A stretch of DNA of 64,000 bases. It comes from Pseudonocardia sp. MH-G8 (GTDB taxonomy: Bacteria > Actinomycetota > Actinomycetes > Mycobacteriales > Pseudonocardiaceae). Where the stretch lies: NCBI RefSeq assembly GCF_002262885.1, contig NZ_NKYF01000005.1, forward strand, positions 1 to 64,000, in the 5' to 3' direction. A program made the position numbers and the translations under genes. The notes under the pieces are model-generated. The model was not told where the DNA came from. It saw only the letters and a program-made list of their open reading frames with translations, and did not search any database. Each line of letters begins with the position of its first letter. Within the stretch, counting starts at the first letter, position 1. Shown here piece by piece: positions 1-7,352 of the stretch.

Positions 1-114
1 CGATCACCGCGGACCGCGCCCCGACCGGCAGCAGCAGTCACAGGCGGACGATCATGATCGAAGATCGCCGACCGCCATGCGCCCATGCTCGAGGCAGCGC
101 GGGAGCGCGCAGCG

Positions 115-186
115 TGTCAACGTCGGCTGAAACTGACCCCTTGTCGACCCCGCCGCATGGGGGTCAGTCTTCAGGCGCCGTCGACA
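115..186. repeat. IS-end-like inverted repeat (MITE-like remnant)
   Basis: Left arm 115-140 begins TGTCAACGTCGGCTGAA and ends ACTGACCCC. Right arm 160-186 is its near reverse complement, starting GGGGTCAGT and ending GTCGACA. The two 26-27-bp arms differ at only a few positions and are separated by 19 bp. TG...CA termini and repeated end motifs are features of IS21-type insertion sequences. The assignment to a leftover pair of ends with the transposase lost is inference. Confidence 0.45.
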
Positions 187-518
187 CAGCGCGGGAGCGG
201 CACGGCCGGGACCGATTCTGCAACGCCCGCCCCCTGCCGCCCATGTCCCGATCCCGCCGACCATGGCCGGAAACACGCCCGAACCGGCCCGACGATCGTT
301 GTGAGGGGGTGGAACGGGACCACCGCAAAGTGCGCGAGCACGCGGCAGCGACGGGCTCGTCCCGGACAGGCCTGGGCCCGCGCCGGGAACGGCCGCCCAC
401 CCAGCCACGATATTCGGTCGGCAGTTGCGCCAACCCGACCACCCCGCCAACGATCGAGAACAGGGAAAACCCGGCCGATCACATGGAAGGCCCAGACCTG
501 GCGTGAGGCAGTGGCAGC

Positions 519-540
519 GAGCCGGGAACGGCGCGCCCAC
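519..540. repeat. Dispersed repeat block, copy 1
   Basis: A 22-bp block beginning GAGCCGGGAACGGC and ending CGCCCAC, preceded at 505 by GAGGCAG. The same arrangement (GAGGCAG, short spacer, 22-bp block with one mismatch) recurs at 12809-12845. Both copies lie near a GACGTGAG-type hairpin. Confidence 0.5.
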
Positions 541-559
541 AGGAGATTCCACGACGACG

Positions 560-605
560 TAGACGTGAGAGGGGCTGGATCTTCCTCGAATTCCTCTCAC
601 GTCTA
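560..605. repeat. GACGTGAG hairpin, copy 1
   Basis: Perfect inverted repeat: TAGACGTGAGAGG (560-572) and its complement CCTCTCACGTCTA (593-605) around a 20-nt loop. The loop carries GGATCTTCCTC, which also flanks the related hairpin at 12693-12750. It could act as a transcription terminator or be part of a dispersed element. Confidence 0.6.
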
Positions 606-923
606 TCGGATCATGAAAACGGGAATGCTCGGGGAGCGCGAGCGGCAATGATCGGAGAAAGTGTCGCCGAGTTCGGAACAGCCTTGTGCCGGGAACGCCG
701 CCCCTGGCCGCTCCGCCGACTTCGAGCCGGGACCGGGGGTGCTCACGAGACGACGGTCGTGACCCCGCGGCTCTCGACGCAGGCTTCCACGCCGGCTCGG
801 GCTGTCCGACCGGGAGATCACCTGCGGCCGTGGGGTCTCCGGCTGGAGCTGATCTGGCCGACTCGATCCTGCTGCGCCTGGGACACTGGCAGCGCCGATG
901 GTTGATCGACAGGGGTGGTGCGC

Positions 924-1889
924 GTGCGTGCGGTGCAGGTGAAGCGGCTCGACGGGCCGGAGGCGGTCGAGGTCGCCGACGTCGCGGACCCGGTCCGCGG
1001 CGAGCAGGACGTGCTGGTCGAGGTGAAGGCGGCCGGGGTGAACTTCCCGGATCTGCTGCTGACCAAGGACATGTACCAGTACAAGCCCGAGGTGCCGTTC
1101 GTGCTGGGCGGCGAGTTCGCCGGGGTGGTGCGCGAGGCCCCGCCCGGCTCGGAGTTCGCGCCCGGCGACAGGGTCGCGGCCACGAGCACCATCGGCGGGT
1201 TCGCCGAGCTGGCCGCCGTGCCCGTGCAGAACGTCTACCCGCTGCCGGACGCGGTCTCGTTCGCGGCCGGGGCCTGCGTTCCGCTGAACTACCTGACGAT
1301 GATCTTCGCGCTGACCACGCGCGCGCAGCTGGTCGAGGGCGAGACCGTGCTCGTCCAGGGCGCGGCGGGTGGGATCGGCACGGCGAGCATCCAGCTGGCG
1401 AAGGCGTTGGGGGCGCGGGTGATCTCGGTGGTCTCCACGCCGGAGAAGGCCGAGTTCACCGCATCCGTCGGTTCCGACGAGTCGGTGCTCGCGGACGGGT
1501 TCAAGGACGCGGTCCGGGACCTGACGGGCGGCAAGGGTGTCGACGTGGTGGTCGACCCGGTCGGCGGTGACCGGTTCACCGACTCCCTGCGCAGTCTCGC
1601 CCCGCTCGGCCGGTTGCTGGTGATCGGCTTCACCGCGGGCGACATCCCCACGGTGAAGGTCAACCGCCTCCTGCTCAACAACATCGACGTCCGCGGCGTC
1701 GGCTGGGGCGCCTACGCCGCGTCACGGCCGGGGTTCACCCGCGCGGAGTGGGACCGGCTGCTGCCGCACCTCGGGTCCGGCGTGATCGATCCGCCGATCA
1801 GTGCGACGTTCCCGTTGGAGCGTGCGGGCGAGGCCGTGGCGTTGCTGGGGGCGCGCAGCGTGCTGGGCAAGGTCGTCGTCGAGCCGTGA
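924..1889 (+). CDS. NADPH:quinone oxidoreductase-like protein
   Basis: A 321-residue medium-chain reductase without structural zinc, of the NADPH:quinone oxidoreductase/crotonyl-CoA reductase-like group. It should transfer hydride from NAD(P)H to a quinone or enone in the cytoplasm. The N-terminal GroES-like half is followed by a Rossmann half with the motif AAGGIGTASIQLA at about residue 145. The cysteine cluster of zinc alcohol dehydrogenases is absent. GTG codons at 915, 918 and 924 are all possible. I chose 924 because families of this type start M-R-A-V and an AGGGG box lies 8 bases upstream. The substrate cannot be read from the sequence, and the neighbours downstream (STAS protein) look unrelated. 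Confidence 0.85.
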   Translation: MRAVQVKRLDGPEAVEVADVADPVRGEQDVLVEVKAAGVNFPDLLLTKDMYQYKPEVPFVLGGEFAGVVREAPPGSEFAPGDRVAATSTIGGFAELAAVPVQNVYPLPDAVSFAAGACVPLNYLTMIFALTTRAQLVEGETVLVQGAAGGIGTASIQLAKALGARVISVVSTPEKAEFTASVGSDESVLADGFKDAVRDLTGGKGVDVVVDPVGGDRFTDSLRSLAPLGRLLVIGFTAGDIPTVKVNRLLLNNIDVRGVGWGAYAASRPGFTRAEWDRLLPHLGSGVIDPPISATFPLERAGEAVALLGARSVLGKVVVEP

Positions 1890-1912
1890 ACCGGCAGTGA
1901 ACGCCGGGCCGT

Positions 1913-1918
1913 TAGGGT
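1913..1918 (+). promoter_or_regulatory. -10 box of a leaderless promoter
   Basis: TAGGGT ends 6 bases before the GTG start at 1925, and there is no Shine-Dalgarno sequence between. The spacing places transcription start at or next to the start codon, as in leaderless actinobacterial mRNAs. Confidence 0.5.
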
Positions 1919-1924
1919 CGTCGC

Positions 1925-2353
1925 GTGAAGCCTGCTGGGGACGAACTCACTCCTGACGGTGGCGAGGCGACGACAGTGCACCCGCCGGTGGAGCAGCTGA
2001 TCGGCCTCCGGCGAGAGGATCGGCCCGATGCCGTCGTCGTACAGGTGAGCGGCGCGGTCGACGGCCTCACGGCGCCCCGGCTCCGCACGCTCATCGTCGC
2101 CGCGCTCGACCAGCTCGACGGGCGCCCGCTCGTCCTGGACCTCACCGAGGTCGGGTTCTTCGGGTCGTCCGGGCTGCGCGCGCTCGCCGACGGCACCGAA
2201 CGGGCGGCGACGCGCCCCGGGTTCGAACCGCTGCGCGTCGTCGTCGACCACAACCGGCCGGTACTGCGGCCGATCGAGCTCACCGGCTACGACGCGGTCC
2301 TCGCGCTCTACCACGACGTGGACGCCGCCGTGGCCGGCACCGTGACGGAGTGA
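1925..2353 (+). CDS. STAS-domain anti-sigma factor antagonist
   Basis: A 142-residue protein that is essentially one STAS domain. It has the family signature: a strand ending LDLTEVGFF, then GSSGLR at about residues 80-85, where the serine is the usual phosphorylation site of SpoIIAA/RsbV proteins. Unphosphorylated members bind an anti-sigma kinase and free a sigma factor. The next gene (2394) encodes a GHKL ATPase of the anti-sigma type 40 bp downstream, so the two probably form a partner-switch pair. No sigma factor gene adjoins them, so the target is unknown. The GTG start has a -10 box 6 bases upstream and no ribosome binding site, suggesting leaderless translation. Confidence 0.85.
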   Translation: MKPAGDELTPDGGEATTVHPPVEQLIGLRREDRPDAVVVQVSGAVDGLTAPRLRTLIVAALDQLDGRPLVLDLTEVGFFGSSGLRALADGTERAATRPGFEPLRVVVDHNRPVLRPIELTGYDAVLALYHDVDAAVAGTVTE

Positions 2354-2393
2354 TCGGTCTGCGGGCCGAGTACTCCGGGAGGACGATCCTGAC

Positions 2394-2909
2394 GTGAAAC
2401 CGCCATCCGACCAGGACGAGCATCCGGGCCGCCCGCCTCGGGTGCCACTGTCGGGCGCCGCCGCGCGGTCGCCGTCCACCGTTCCCCCGCTGCGGATGGC
2501 GCTGCCGGCCGACTGGGTGGCGCCCTCCATCGCGCGTGACCGGCTCGAGCACTGGCTCCGTGACCTGGTCTGGCCCGCCGCGCAGCGCGAGGACCTGGTG
2601 TTGGCGCTCAGCGAGGCCGTCAGCAACAGCGTGGAGCACGGTTACGGCGTGCGGTCGGGCAGCGCGGGGCACGAGGACGCCGTCGTCGAGGTGGTGGCCG
2701 AGCTGGTGGCAGATCCCGACAGCGCCCAGCGGGTGGCGCTCACGGTCCGCGACTCGGGCGGGTGGCGGCAGCCGAGCGACGCCGCGCACCGCGGCCACGG
2801 GCTGCGGATGATCCGCGCCGGCGGCGACGAGGTCGTCATCGACGGCGACGAGGGTGGCACCACCGTGAGGCTGACCAGCCGGCCGGCGCCGCGGGCACGG
2901 CGGGGCTGA
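2394..2909 (+). CDS. Anti-sigma-type serine kinase (HATPase domain)
   Basis: A 171-residue GHKL ATPase like RsbW/SpoIIAB. An unstructured proline-rich N-terminus (about 45 residues) precedes the ATP-binding domain. This has an N-box with SEAVSNSVEHG at about residue 70, a G1 box VRDSGGW and a G2 box GHGLRMI. Such proteins sequester a sigma factor and phosphorylate the STAS antagonist encoded just upstream. GTG at 2394 is supported by GGGAGG 10-15 bases upstream. It is convergent with the response regulator gene at 2916, with only 6 bp between the two stop codons. Confidence 0.85.
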   Translation: MKPPSDQDEHPGRPPRVPLSGAAARSPSTVPPLRMALPADWVAPSIARDRLEHWLRDLVWPAAQREDLVLALSEAVSNSVEHGYGVRSGSAGHEDAVVEVVAELVADPDSAQRVALTVRDSGGWRQPSDAAHRGHGLRMIRAGGDEVVIDGDEGGTTVRLTSRPAPRARRG

Positions 2910-2915
2910 GGCCGG

Positions 2916-3566
2916 TCAGCCCGTCAGCCCCGAACGGTGGGCGATCACGGCGAGCGCGGTGCGGTCGCGGGCGTGCAGCTTGCCGAGCAGCCGGCTGACG
3001 TAGGTGCGTGCGGTGGCCGGGCTGATGTACAGGGCGCGCCCGATCTCGTCGTTGGTCTCGCCGAGCCCGACCCGGGCGAGCACGGCCAGCTCGCGGTCGG
3101 TGAGCAGGGACAGACGCGGGTCGGGTTGCGGCGGGGCCGGCGCGGCGGCCAGCCGGTCCATGACGCGGCGGGTGATCGCGGGGGACAGCAGGTTGTCGCC
3201 CGCGGCGACGGTGTGGACGGCGCGGCGGAGGTCCTCGGCACCGATGTCCTTGAGCAGGTAGCCGGCGGCGCCGAGGGTGACGGCCTCGACGATGTCGGCG
3301 TCGTCGTCGAACGTGGTGAGGATGACGGTGCGGACGGCGGCGAGTGCGGGGTCGGCCCGGATCGCGGCCACCGCCTCCAGCCCGGTCATCACGGGCATGC
3401 GGATGTCGACCAGCACGACGTCGGGCCGGTGCTGCCGGACGACCGACAGCCCGGCGCGACCGTCCGCGGCCTCGCCGACGACGGTGATCCCGGGCTCGGT
3501 CTCCAGCAGCGCCCGCAGCCCGGCGCGCACGAGGTCCTGGTCGTCGACGAGCGCCACGCGGATCAC
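2916..3566 (-). CDS. NarL/FixJ-family response regulator
   Basis: A 216-residue two-domain response regulator. The receiver domain has the acidic pair D8-D9, phospho-acceptor D54 in VLVDIRMP, and the conserved lysine in GYLLKD near residue 105. A LuxR-type helix-turn-helix begins at LLTDRELAVLA near residue 150. Its ATG overlaps the stop of the upstream histidine kinase gene (ATGA), so the pair is translationally coupled. It should bind DNA as a dimer after phosphorylation by the kinase. Its targets are unknown; the membrane protein gene divergent from the kinase at 4852 is a candidate, as in other actinobacterial NarL systems. Confidence 0.93.
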   Translation of the reverse strand: MIRVALVDDQDLVRAGLRALLETEPGITVVGEAADGRAGLSVVRQHRPDVVLVDIRMPVMTGLEAVAAIRADPALAAVRTVILTTFDDDADIVEAVTLGAAGYLLKDIGAEDLRRAVHTVAAGDNLLSPAITRRVMDRLAAAPAPPQPDPRLSLLTDRELAVLARVGLGETNDEIGRALYISPATARTYVSRLLGKLHARDRTALAVIAHRSGLTG

Positions 3567-4720
3567 GGCGGGGGCTCCAGGGGGATTCGGGCCTGCACGC
3601 CGAACCCTCCCTCCTCGCGGGCGCCGGCCGTGAGCTCACCGCCGAGGGCGTGGGCGCGTTCGGTCATGCCGGCGATGCCGTGGCCGCCGGTTCCCGGCGA
3701 CGCCACCGCGCCACCGTCGTCGGTGACCGACAGCGCGAGCGCGGTCCCGTCCGTGCGGGCGACGACGTGGACGTGCTCCGCCCCGGAATGTCGCACCGCG
3801 TTGGTCACCGCCTCCTGCACGATCCGGTGGGCGGCCGCGTCGACCGTCGCCGGGAGTGTGCCCGGCGCGACGTCGATGTCCTCGATGACGCGGATGCCCG
3901 CCTCGCGCGCGGTGCGCAGGACCGGCTCGACACCCGAGAGCGACACCAGCCGGTCGGTGGCCTCGTCGGGCGCGCGCAGCACGGCCACGGTGGTGCGCAG
4001 TTCGCGCATCGTGCGACCGGCGGCGTCGCGGATGAGCGCGAGGGCCTCGCGGGCCGCGCCCTCGTCGCGACCGACCGCCTCGCGCGCCACGTCGGCGTGC
4101 AGGGAGATCACCGCGACCGTGTGGCCGAGTGAGTCGTGCAGGTCGCGGGCGATCGCGAGGCGTTCGGCGTGGACGCGCCGCTCGGCGTCCTGCGCGTATT
4201 GCCGCGCCTGCAACCGCGTGAGCTCGTGCTGCTGCGCGCGCTGGGCCCGGCGGCTGCGCAGCGTGTCACCGAGCGCGATGGCCGCGGCCATGAGCGTGAC
4301 GTGCGGGACGAGGTCGTAACCCAGGACGAACGCGACGTCCTGCCCTTCGAGCAGCCGGAACCACAGTGATGTGCCGACGGCGACGAGCGAGGCCCCGATC
4401 GCGGTGGCCAGGCGTCCGGCCTCCGCCGCCGAGAACAGGGCGGCGGCCACCGGGACGGCGAGGCCGACGGCGGGGTAGCCCGCGGCGTAGTAGGCGAACA
4501 GGCCGAGGACGCTGACGGCCAGCACGGCACGGGGGTAGCGGCGCCGGGCGAGCATGAGCGCGCCGAGGCCCACCGCCCACAGGTACGCGGCCGCGTCCGG
4601 GTGCTGGCGCCCGCCCTGCCCGGCGGAGATCACCACCGAGACCACGACCGCGACTCCCACGCCCAGCGCGGTGTCCACCGACCACGCCGGGAACGGCCGG
4701 CGCCTTGCGTGATCGTCCAC
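3563..4720 (-). CDS. Sensor histidine kinase (HisKA_3 type)
   Basis: A 385-residue membrane sensor. The N-terminal 150 residues hold about five hydrophobic segments with short loops and no extracellular domain, so sensing is probably intramembrane. The dimerisation domain carries ARDLHDSLGH, with the phospho-histidine near residue 194. The ATPase domain has N-box EAVTNAVRHS near residue 305 and the glycine-rich GTGGHGIAGM lid. It phosphorylates the coupled regulator. The GTG start has no ribosome binding site, but TACGCT lies 6 bases upstream on the minus strand, pointing to a leaderless transcript divergent from the gene at 4852. Confidence 0.92.
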   Translation of the reverse strand: MDDHARRRPFPAWSVDTALGVGVAVVVSVVISAGQGGRQHPDAAAYLWAVGLGALMLARRRYPRAVLAVSVLGLFAYYAAGYPAVGLAVPVAAALFSAAEAGRLATAIGASLVAVGTSLWFRLLEGQDVAFVLGYDLVPHVTLMAAAIALGDTLRSRRAQRAQQHELTRLQARQYAQDAERRVHAERLAIARDLHDSLGHTVAVISLHADVAREAVGRDEGAAREALALIRDAAGRTMRELRTTVAVLRAPDEATDRLVSLSGVEPVLRTAREAGIRVIEDIDVAPGTLPATVDAAAHRIVQEAVTNAVRHSGAEHVHVVARTDGTALALSVTDDGGAVASPGTGGHGIAGMTERAHALGGELTAGAREEGGFGVQARIPLEPPP

Positions 4721-4726
4721 GTGAGG

Positions 4727-4732
4727 AGCGTA
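4727..4732 (-). promoter_or_regulatory. -10 box of a leaderless promoter (kinase)
   Basis: On the minus strand TACGCT is followed by six bases and then the GTG start of the histidine kinase at 4720. No Shine-Dalgarno sequence is present. Confidence 0.45.
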
Positions 4733-4837
4733 GGGAATCCGGGGCGGCGCGGTCAGCGTCGAGGAGCGACCCGATCCGTCGCTCCTGGACGTACCCGGTC
4801 GAGATCGGAGACGGATGGCGCGCGGTTCCCGCGCTCC

Positions 4838-4843
4838 TAGCGT
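4838..4843 (+). promoter_or_regulatory. -10 box of a leaderless promoter (membrane protein)
   Basis: TAGCGT is followed by eight bases and the ATG at 4852, without a ribosome binding site. Together with the box at 4727-4732 it makes a divergent promoter region for the kinase and the membrane protein. Confidence 0.45.
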
Positions 4844-4851
4844 CGCCCGAC

Positions 4852-5307
4852 ATGGAGAACACCCGCCGGCAGGAGCGCTCCGCGCTCGGCCTCCCCGTGC
4901 TCGCCCTCGTCGGCCTGGCGCTGCTCGCCGCGCCGCGGGTGGTGTTGCACGACCTCGACGTCATCCAGGAGGGCACCTTCCCCAACGCCCTGTTCGTCTT
5001 CGTGCCCCCGGTGGCCTGGATCGCGGTGGTGGTGCTGCGGCGGGTGCCCAACCCGTTCCTGACCCTCCTGGTGATCGGCGCGATCTACGGCGTCCTCCTC
5101 GCGCTGGGTCACCAGCTGCTCTGGGACGTGAGCTTCCCCGACGGCACGCCCCGGCTGGGCGGGAACCTCGCCGACGTCCCGGCGGCGACCAGCGCGGTCG
5201 TGGTGCGGAGCTTCGCGGCGGTCGGCAGCGTCTTCACCGGTGTCCTCGTGGGCGCGGTGAGCGGGCTGGTGGCCTGGGGGATCAGCAAGGTCGTCAGCCG
5301 ACGATGA
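4852..5307 (+). CDS. Small four-helix membrane protein of unknown function
   Basis: A 151-residue protein with four predicted transmembrane segments, at about residues 13-31, 42-60, 66-86 and 120-146. A polar, likely extracytoplasmic loop with a DGTPRLGGN stretch lies between the third and fourth. The start is the ATG at 4852, where TAGCGT lies 8 bases upstream; a longer frame upstream lacks support and would overlap the kinase promoter. It is divergent from the two-component system, so it may be controlled by it. The 3' end overlaps the convergent GntR gene by 14 bp. I recognise no characterised family. Confidence 0.75.
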   Translation: MENTRRQERSALGLPVLALVGLALLAAPRVVLHDLDVIQEGTFPNALFVFVPPVAWIAVVVLRRVPNPFLTLLVIGAIYGVLLALGHQLLWDVSFPDGTPRLGGNLADVPAATSAVVVRSFAAVGSVFTGVLVGAVSGLVAWGISKVVSRR

Positions 5308-5974
5308 GCTCGTGCCAGTAGCTGCCTGCGCTCACCAGGTGGGCGCCGAGGAGGTCTGCGGCGCGGTCCTCGTCGCGCTCGAGGACGGCCTGGAAGATGC
5401 GCCGGTGCTGGGCGTCGGACGTGCGGCAGCGTTCGCGGTCGCGGAAGTAGTACTCCCGCTGGCGCACGGTCATCAGGTAGAAGATGTTGACCAGGCGCAG
5501 GAGCACCGAGTTCTGGGTGGCCGAGACGATGCCGCAGTGGAAGTCGCGGTCCAGCTCGCCGACCGGGCCGCCGGTGGCGAGGGCGTGGTCCCACTCGGCG
5601 AGGCAGCGCCGTAGCGCGTCGATGTCCTCCTCGCGGTGGCGGCGGCAGGCGAGGCGGATGGCCTCGAGCTCCTGGATGCGCCGGACCTCGGCGGTCTGGT
5701 CGATCTCGTCGCGGGACAGCGGGATGCCGAGCTCGGCGAACAGGGCGAGCGCCTCGATGCTGGCCGACTCGGTGGTCATGTAGATGCCCGACTTCGGGCG
5801 GCGCTCGATCACGCGCAGCGCCTCGAGGACGGACAGGGCCTCGCGCACCTGGGGCCGGCTGGCCCGGAACCGCTCGGCGAGCTCGCGCTCCGACGGCGCC
5901 CGCTCGTGAGGGGCGTAGCCCCGGGAGAGCAGGAACGGGACGAGCTCGGCCACCAGTGCGTGCGGTTCCTTCAC
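5294..5974 (-). CDS. FadR-like GntR regulator (FCD domain)
   Basis: A 226-residue GntR-family regulator. A winged helix (about residues 10-75, with APSERELAERF and SRPQVREALSVLEAL) precedes an all-helical FCD ligand domain. The latter contains spaced histidines and acidic residues (RRHREED; DFHCGIV) of the metal/effector pocket. GTG at 5974 was preferred to GTG at 5980 because the GGAGGA box abuts 5980 but sits 6-7 bases from 5974. It is divergent from the sugar-acid uptake operon starting at 6146. A perfect TGGTC-N-GACCA palindrome lies between them, so it probably represses that operon in response to a carboxylate or sugar acid. Confidence 0.9.
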   Translation of the reverse strand: MKEPHALVAELVPFLLSRGYAPHERAPSERELAERFRASRPQVREALSVLEALRVIERRPKSGIYMTTESASIEALALFAELGIPLSRDEIDQTAEVRRIQELEAIRLACRRHREEDIDALRRCLAEWDHALATGGPVGELDRDFHCGIVSATQNSVLLRLVNIFYLMTVRQREYYFRDRERCRTSDAQHRRIFQAVLERDEDRAADLLGAHLVSAGSYWHELIVG

Positions 5975-6040
5975 GACCACTCCTCCATGCCCACTCCTCC
6001 TGTGCCGACCGGGCGGGCATCGGGGACGCGCGGTCTTCCA

Positions 6041-6057
6041 ATCTGGTCAGACCAGAT
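6041..6057. promoter_or_regulatory. FadR-type operator
   Basis: Perfect 17-bp palindrome ATCTGGTCAGACCAGAT. Its core TGGTCNGACCA is the classical recognition core of the FadR subfamily of GntR regulators. It lies between the GntR gene and the 6146 operon, about 67 bp upstream of the regulator start and just before a plausible rightward -10 (TACGCT, 6060-6065). Confidence 0.8.
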
Positions 6058-6145
6058 GTTACGCTTCGGCCACGTTCCTACGCTCCCGGGGGCCACCGCC
6101 GTCCCCGCTCGCCGCTGGTTTCCACGTCGAGAGGAGTTCCGCCCG

Positions 6146-6352
6146 ATGCTCGACGCGCTCGATCCGTCCGTGCCGGAGGCGCCTCGCGGGTACGACTCGC
6201 CGACCCCGTCCGATGCGATCGAGACGTTCGACGTGCGCCCGCCTGACGAGGGGTACCCGGGCGCAGACGTCGGTCGGATCCGCTCCCCGGGCTCCGACCT
6301 CGACCGGACGGGAGAGCGGCTCGCCGCTCTCGGGAAGGCCCTCGCCGGGTAG
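6146..6352 (+). CDS. Small acidic protein of unknown function
   Basis: A 68-residue hydrophilic protein, rich in Asp, Pro and Gly, without cysteines, membrane segments or a signal peptide. ATG at 6146 has a GAGGAG box 9 bases upstream. It is the first gene after the FadR-type operator and is followed 79 bp later by the first permease of the importer, so it should be co-transcribed with it. I do not recognise the family. The strong ribosome binding site, the codon use and the placement make it a likely real gene rather than a chance frame. Confidence 0.55.
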   Translation: MLDALDPSVPEAPRGYDSPTPSDAIETFDVRPPDEGYPGADVGRIRSPGSDLDRTGERLAALGKALAG

Positions 6353-6431
6353 CCGCGCCCACTTCCGCCCCGCCGATCGTCCGACCGGCTCGGACGGTGG
6401 TCGCCGCACGCCCCGAGGAGGAGGACCCGCG

Positions 6432-7352
6432 ATGACCAGGCACACGGTCGACCGTTCGCCGCGCCCTGCGCCGGACGGGGACGCCGCGCCGTCCTGGCCC
6501 GCGGAACGCACGCCCTGGCCCGCCCGCCTCCCGCCGCTGGCCAACTGGCCGGTGATCTTCGCCGTCCCGTTCGTCATCACGTCGCTGCTGGTCGTGGGCT
6601 ACCCCGTGGTCTACGGGTTCTGGCTGGGCAGCGACCTCGATCTGTACGAGGACCTGTTCACCGACGAGACCTACCTCTGGACGGTCTGGAACACGGTGCT
6701 GTTCGTGGGCGTGGGGGTGAACCTCAAGCTGGTGCTGGCGCTGCTGCTCTCCGGGTTCTTCGCGTTGGGGTCGGGGTGGATCCGGGCCCTGCTCGCGATC
6801 AGCCTGCTGCCGTGGGCGATCCCCTCGGTGCCCGCGTTGCTGTCGATCCACTGGATGCTCAACCCGCAGTGGGGGATGCTGGGCACGCTGCTGGGCACGG
6901 TGGGGGTCGAGAACCCGGCCTGGCTGATCGACTACTGGTGGGCGATGGCGGCCGCGATCGGCGCCCACATCTGGAAGTGGCTGCCGTTCTGGACGCTCAT
7001 CATGCTCGCGGCCCGGATGGCGATCCCGCAGGACGTGTACGAGGCGGCCGCGGTGGACGGCGCCACCGGGCTGCGGCGCTTCTGGTGGGTGACCTTCCCG
7101 ATGCTCAGCAACGTGTTCCTGACCAGCGCGCTGCTCTCCACGATCTGGACGCTCTCGGACTACAACAGCATCCACTTCATCACCGGGGGCGGCCCTGCCG
7201 ACTCCACGCACGTGCTGGCCACGCTCGGCATCCGGTACGCGTTCGCCGTCGGCGACATCGAGCAGGGCGTCGCGGTGGCGCTGAGCGCACTCCCGGTGAT
7301 CGTCCCGCTGATCGTCGTGCTGGTGCGCAGGCTCGGCAGGGAGGGGGTGTAG
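6432..7352 (+). CDS. ABC sugar importer permease (MalF type)
   Basis: A 306-residue inner-membrane permease with a cytoplasmic N-terminal tail of about 35 residues and six transmembrane helices. The EAA loop that docks onto the ATPase starts at about residue 202 (EAAAVDGATG, then a proline after the helix). The ATG has a GAGGAGGAGG box 7-8 bases upstream. The following permease gene begins at the very next base, and a binding protein follows. No ATPase gene is present, so it probably uses a shared MsiK-like ATPase. The ligand is not readable from the sequence; the downstream enzymes suggest a sugar acid or deoxy sugar. Confidence 0.9.
   Translation: MTRHTVDRSPRPAPDGDAAPSWPAERTPWPARLPPLANWPVIFAVPFVITSLLVVGYPVVYGFWLGSDLDLYEDLFTDETYLWTVWNTVLFVGVGVNLKLVLALLLSGFFALGSGWIRALLAISLLPWAIPSVPALLSIHWMLNPQWGMLGTLLGTVGVENPAWLIDYWWAMAAAIGAHIWKWLPFWTLIMLAARMAIPQDVYEAAAVDGATGLRRFWWVTFPMLSNVFLTSALLSTIWTLSDYNSIHFITGGGPADSTHVLATLGIRYAFAVGDIEQGVAVALSALPVIVPLIVVLVRRLGREGV

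Larger units (their letters stand above)
1..923. other. Gene-free stretch with repeat remnants
   Basis: I see no recognisable gene here. Open frames exist on both strands, but they overlap each other, are Arg/Pro/Gly-rich like random GC-rich DNA, and have no domain or credible ribosome binding site. The stretch holds a 72-bp imperfect inverted repeat (115-186), a short repeat block (505-540) that recurs near 12.8 kb, and a perfect 13-bp-arm hairpin (560-605). It reads as degraded intergenic DNA with mobile-element remnants. Confidence 0.6.

Noticed and set aside
54..651. Overlapping open frames of 150-198 codons on both strands at the left end
   Set aside because: They have low-complexity composition, no ribosome binding site, no family features and mutual overlap. 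They are expected by chance at this GC content.
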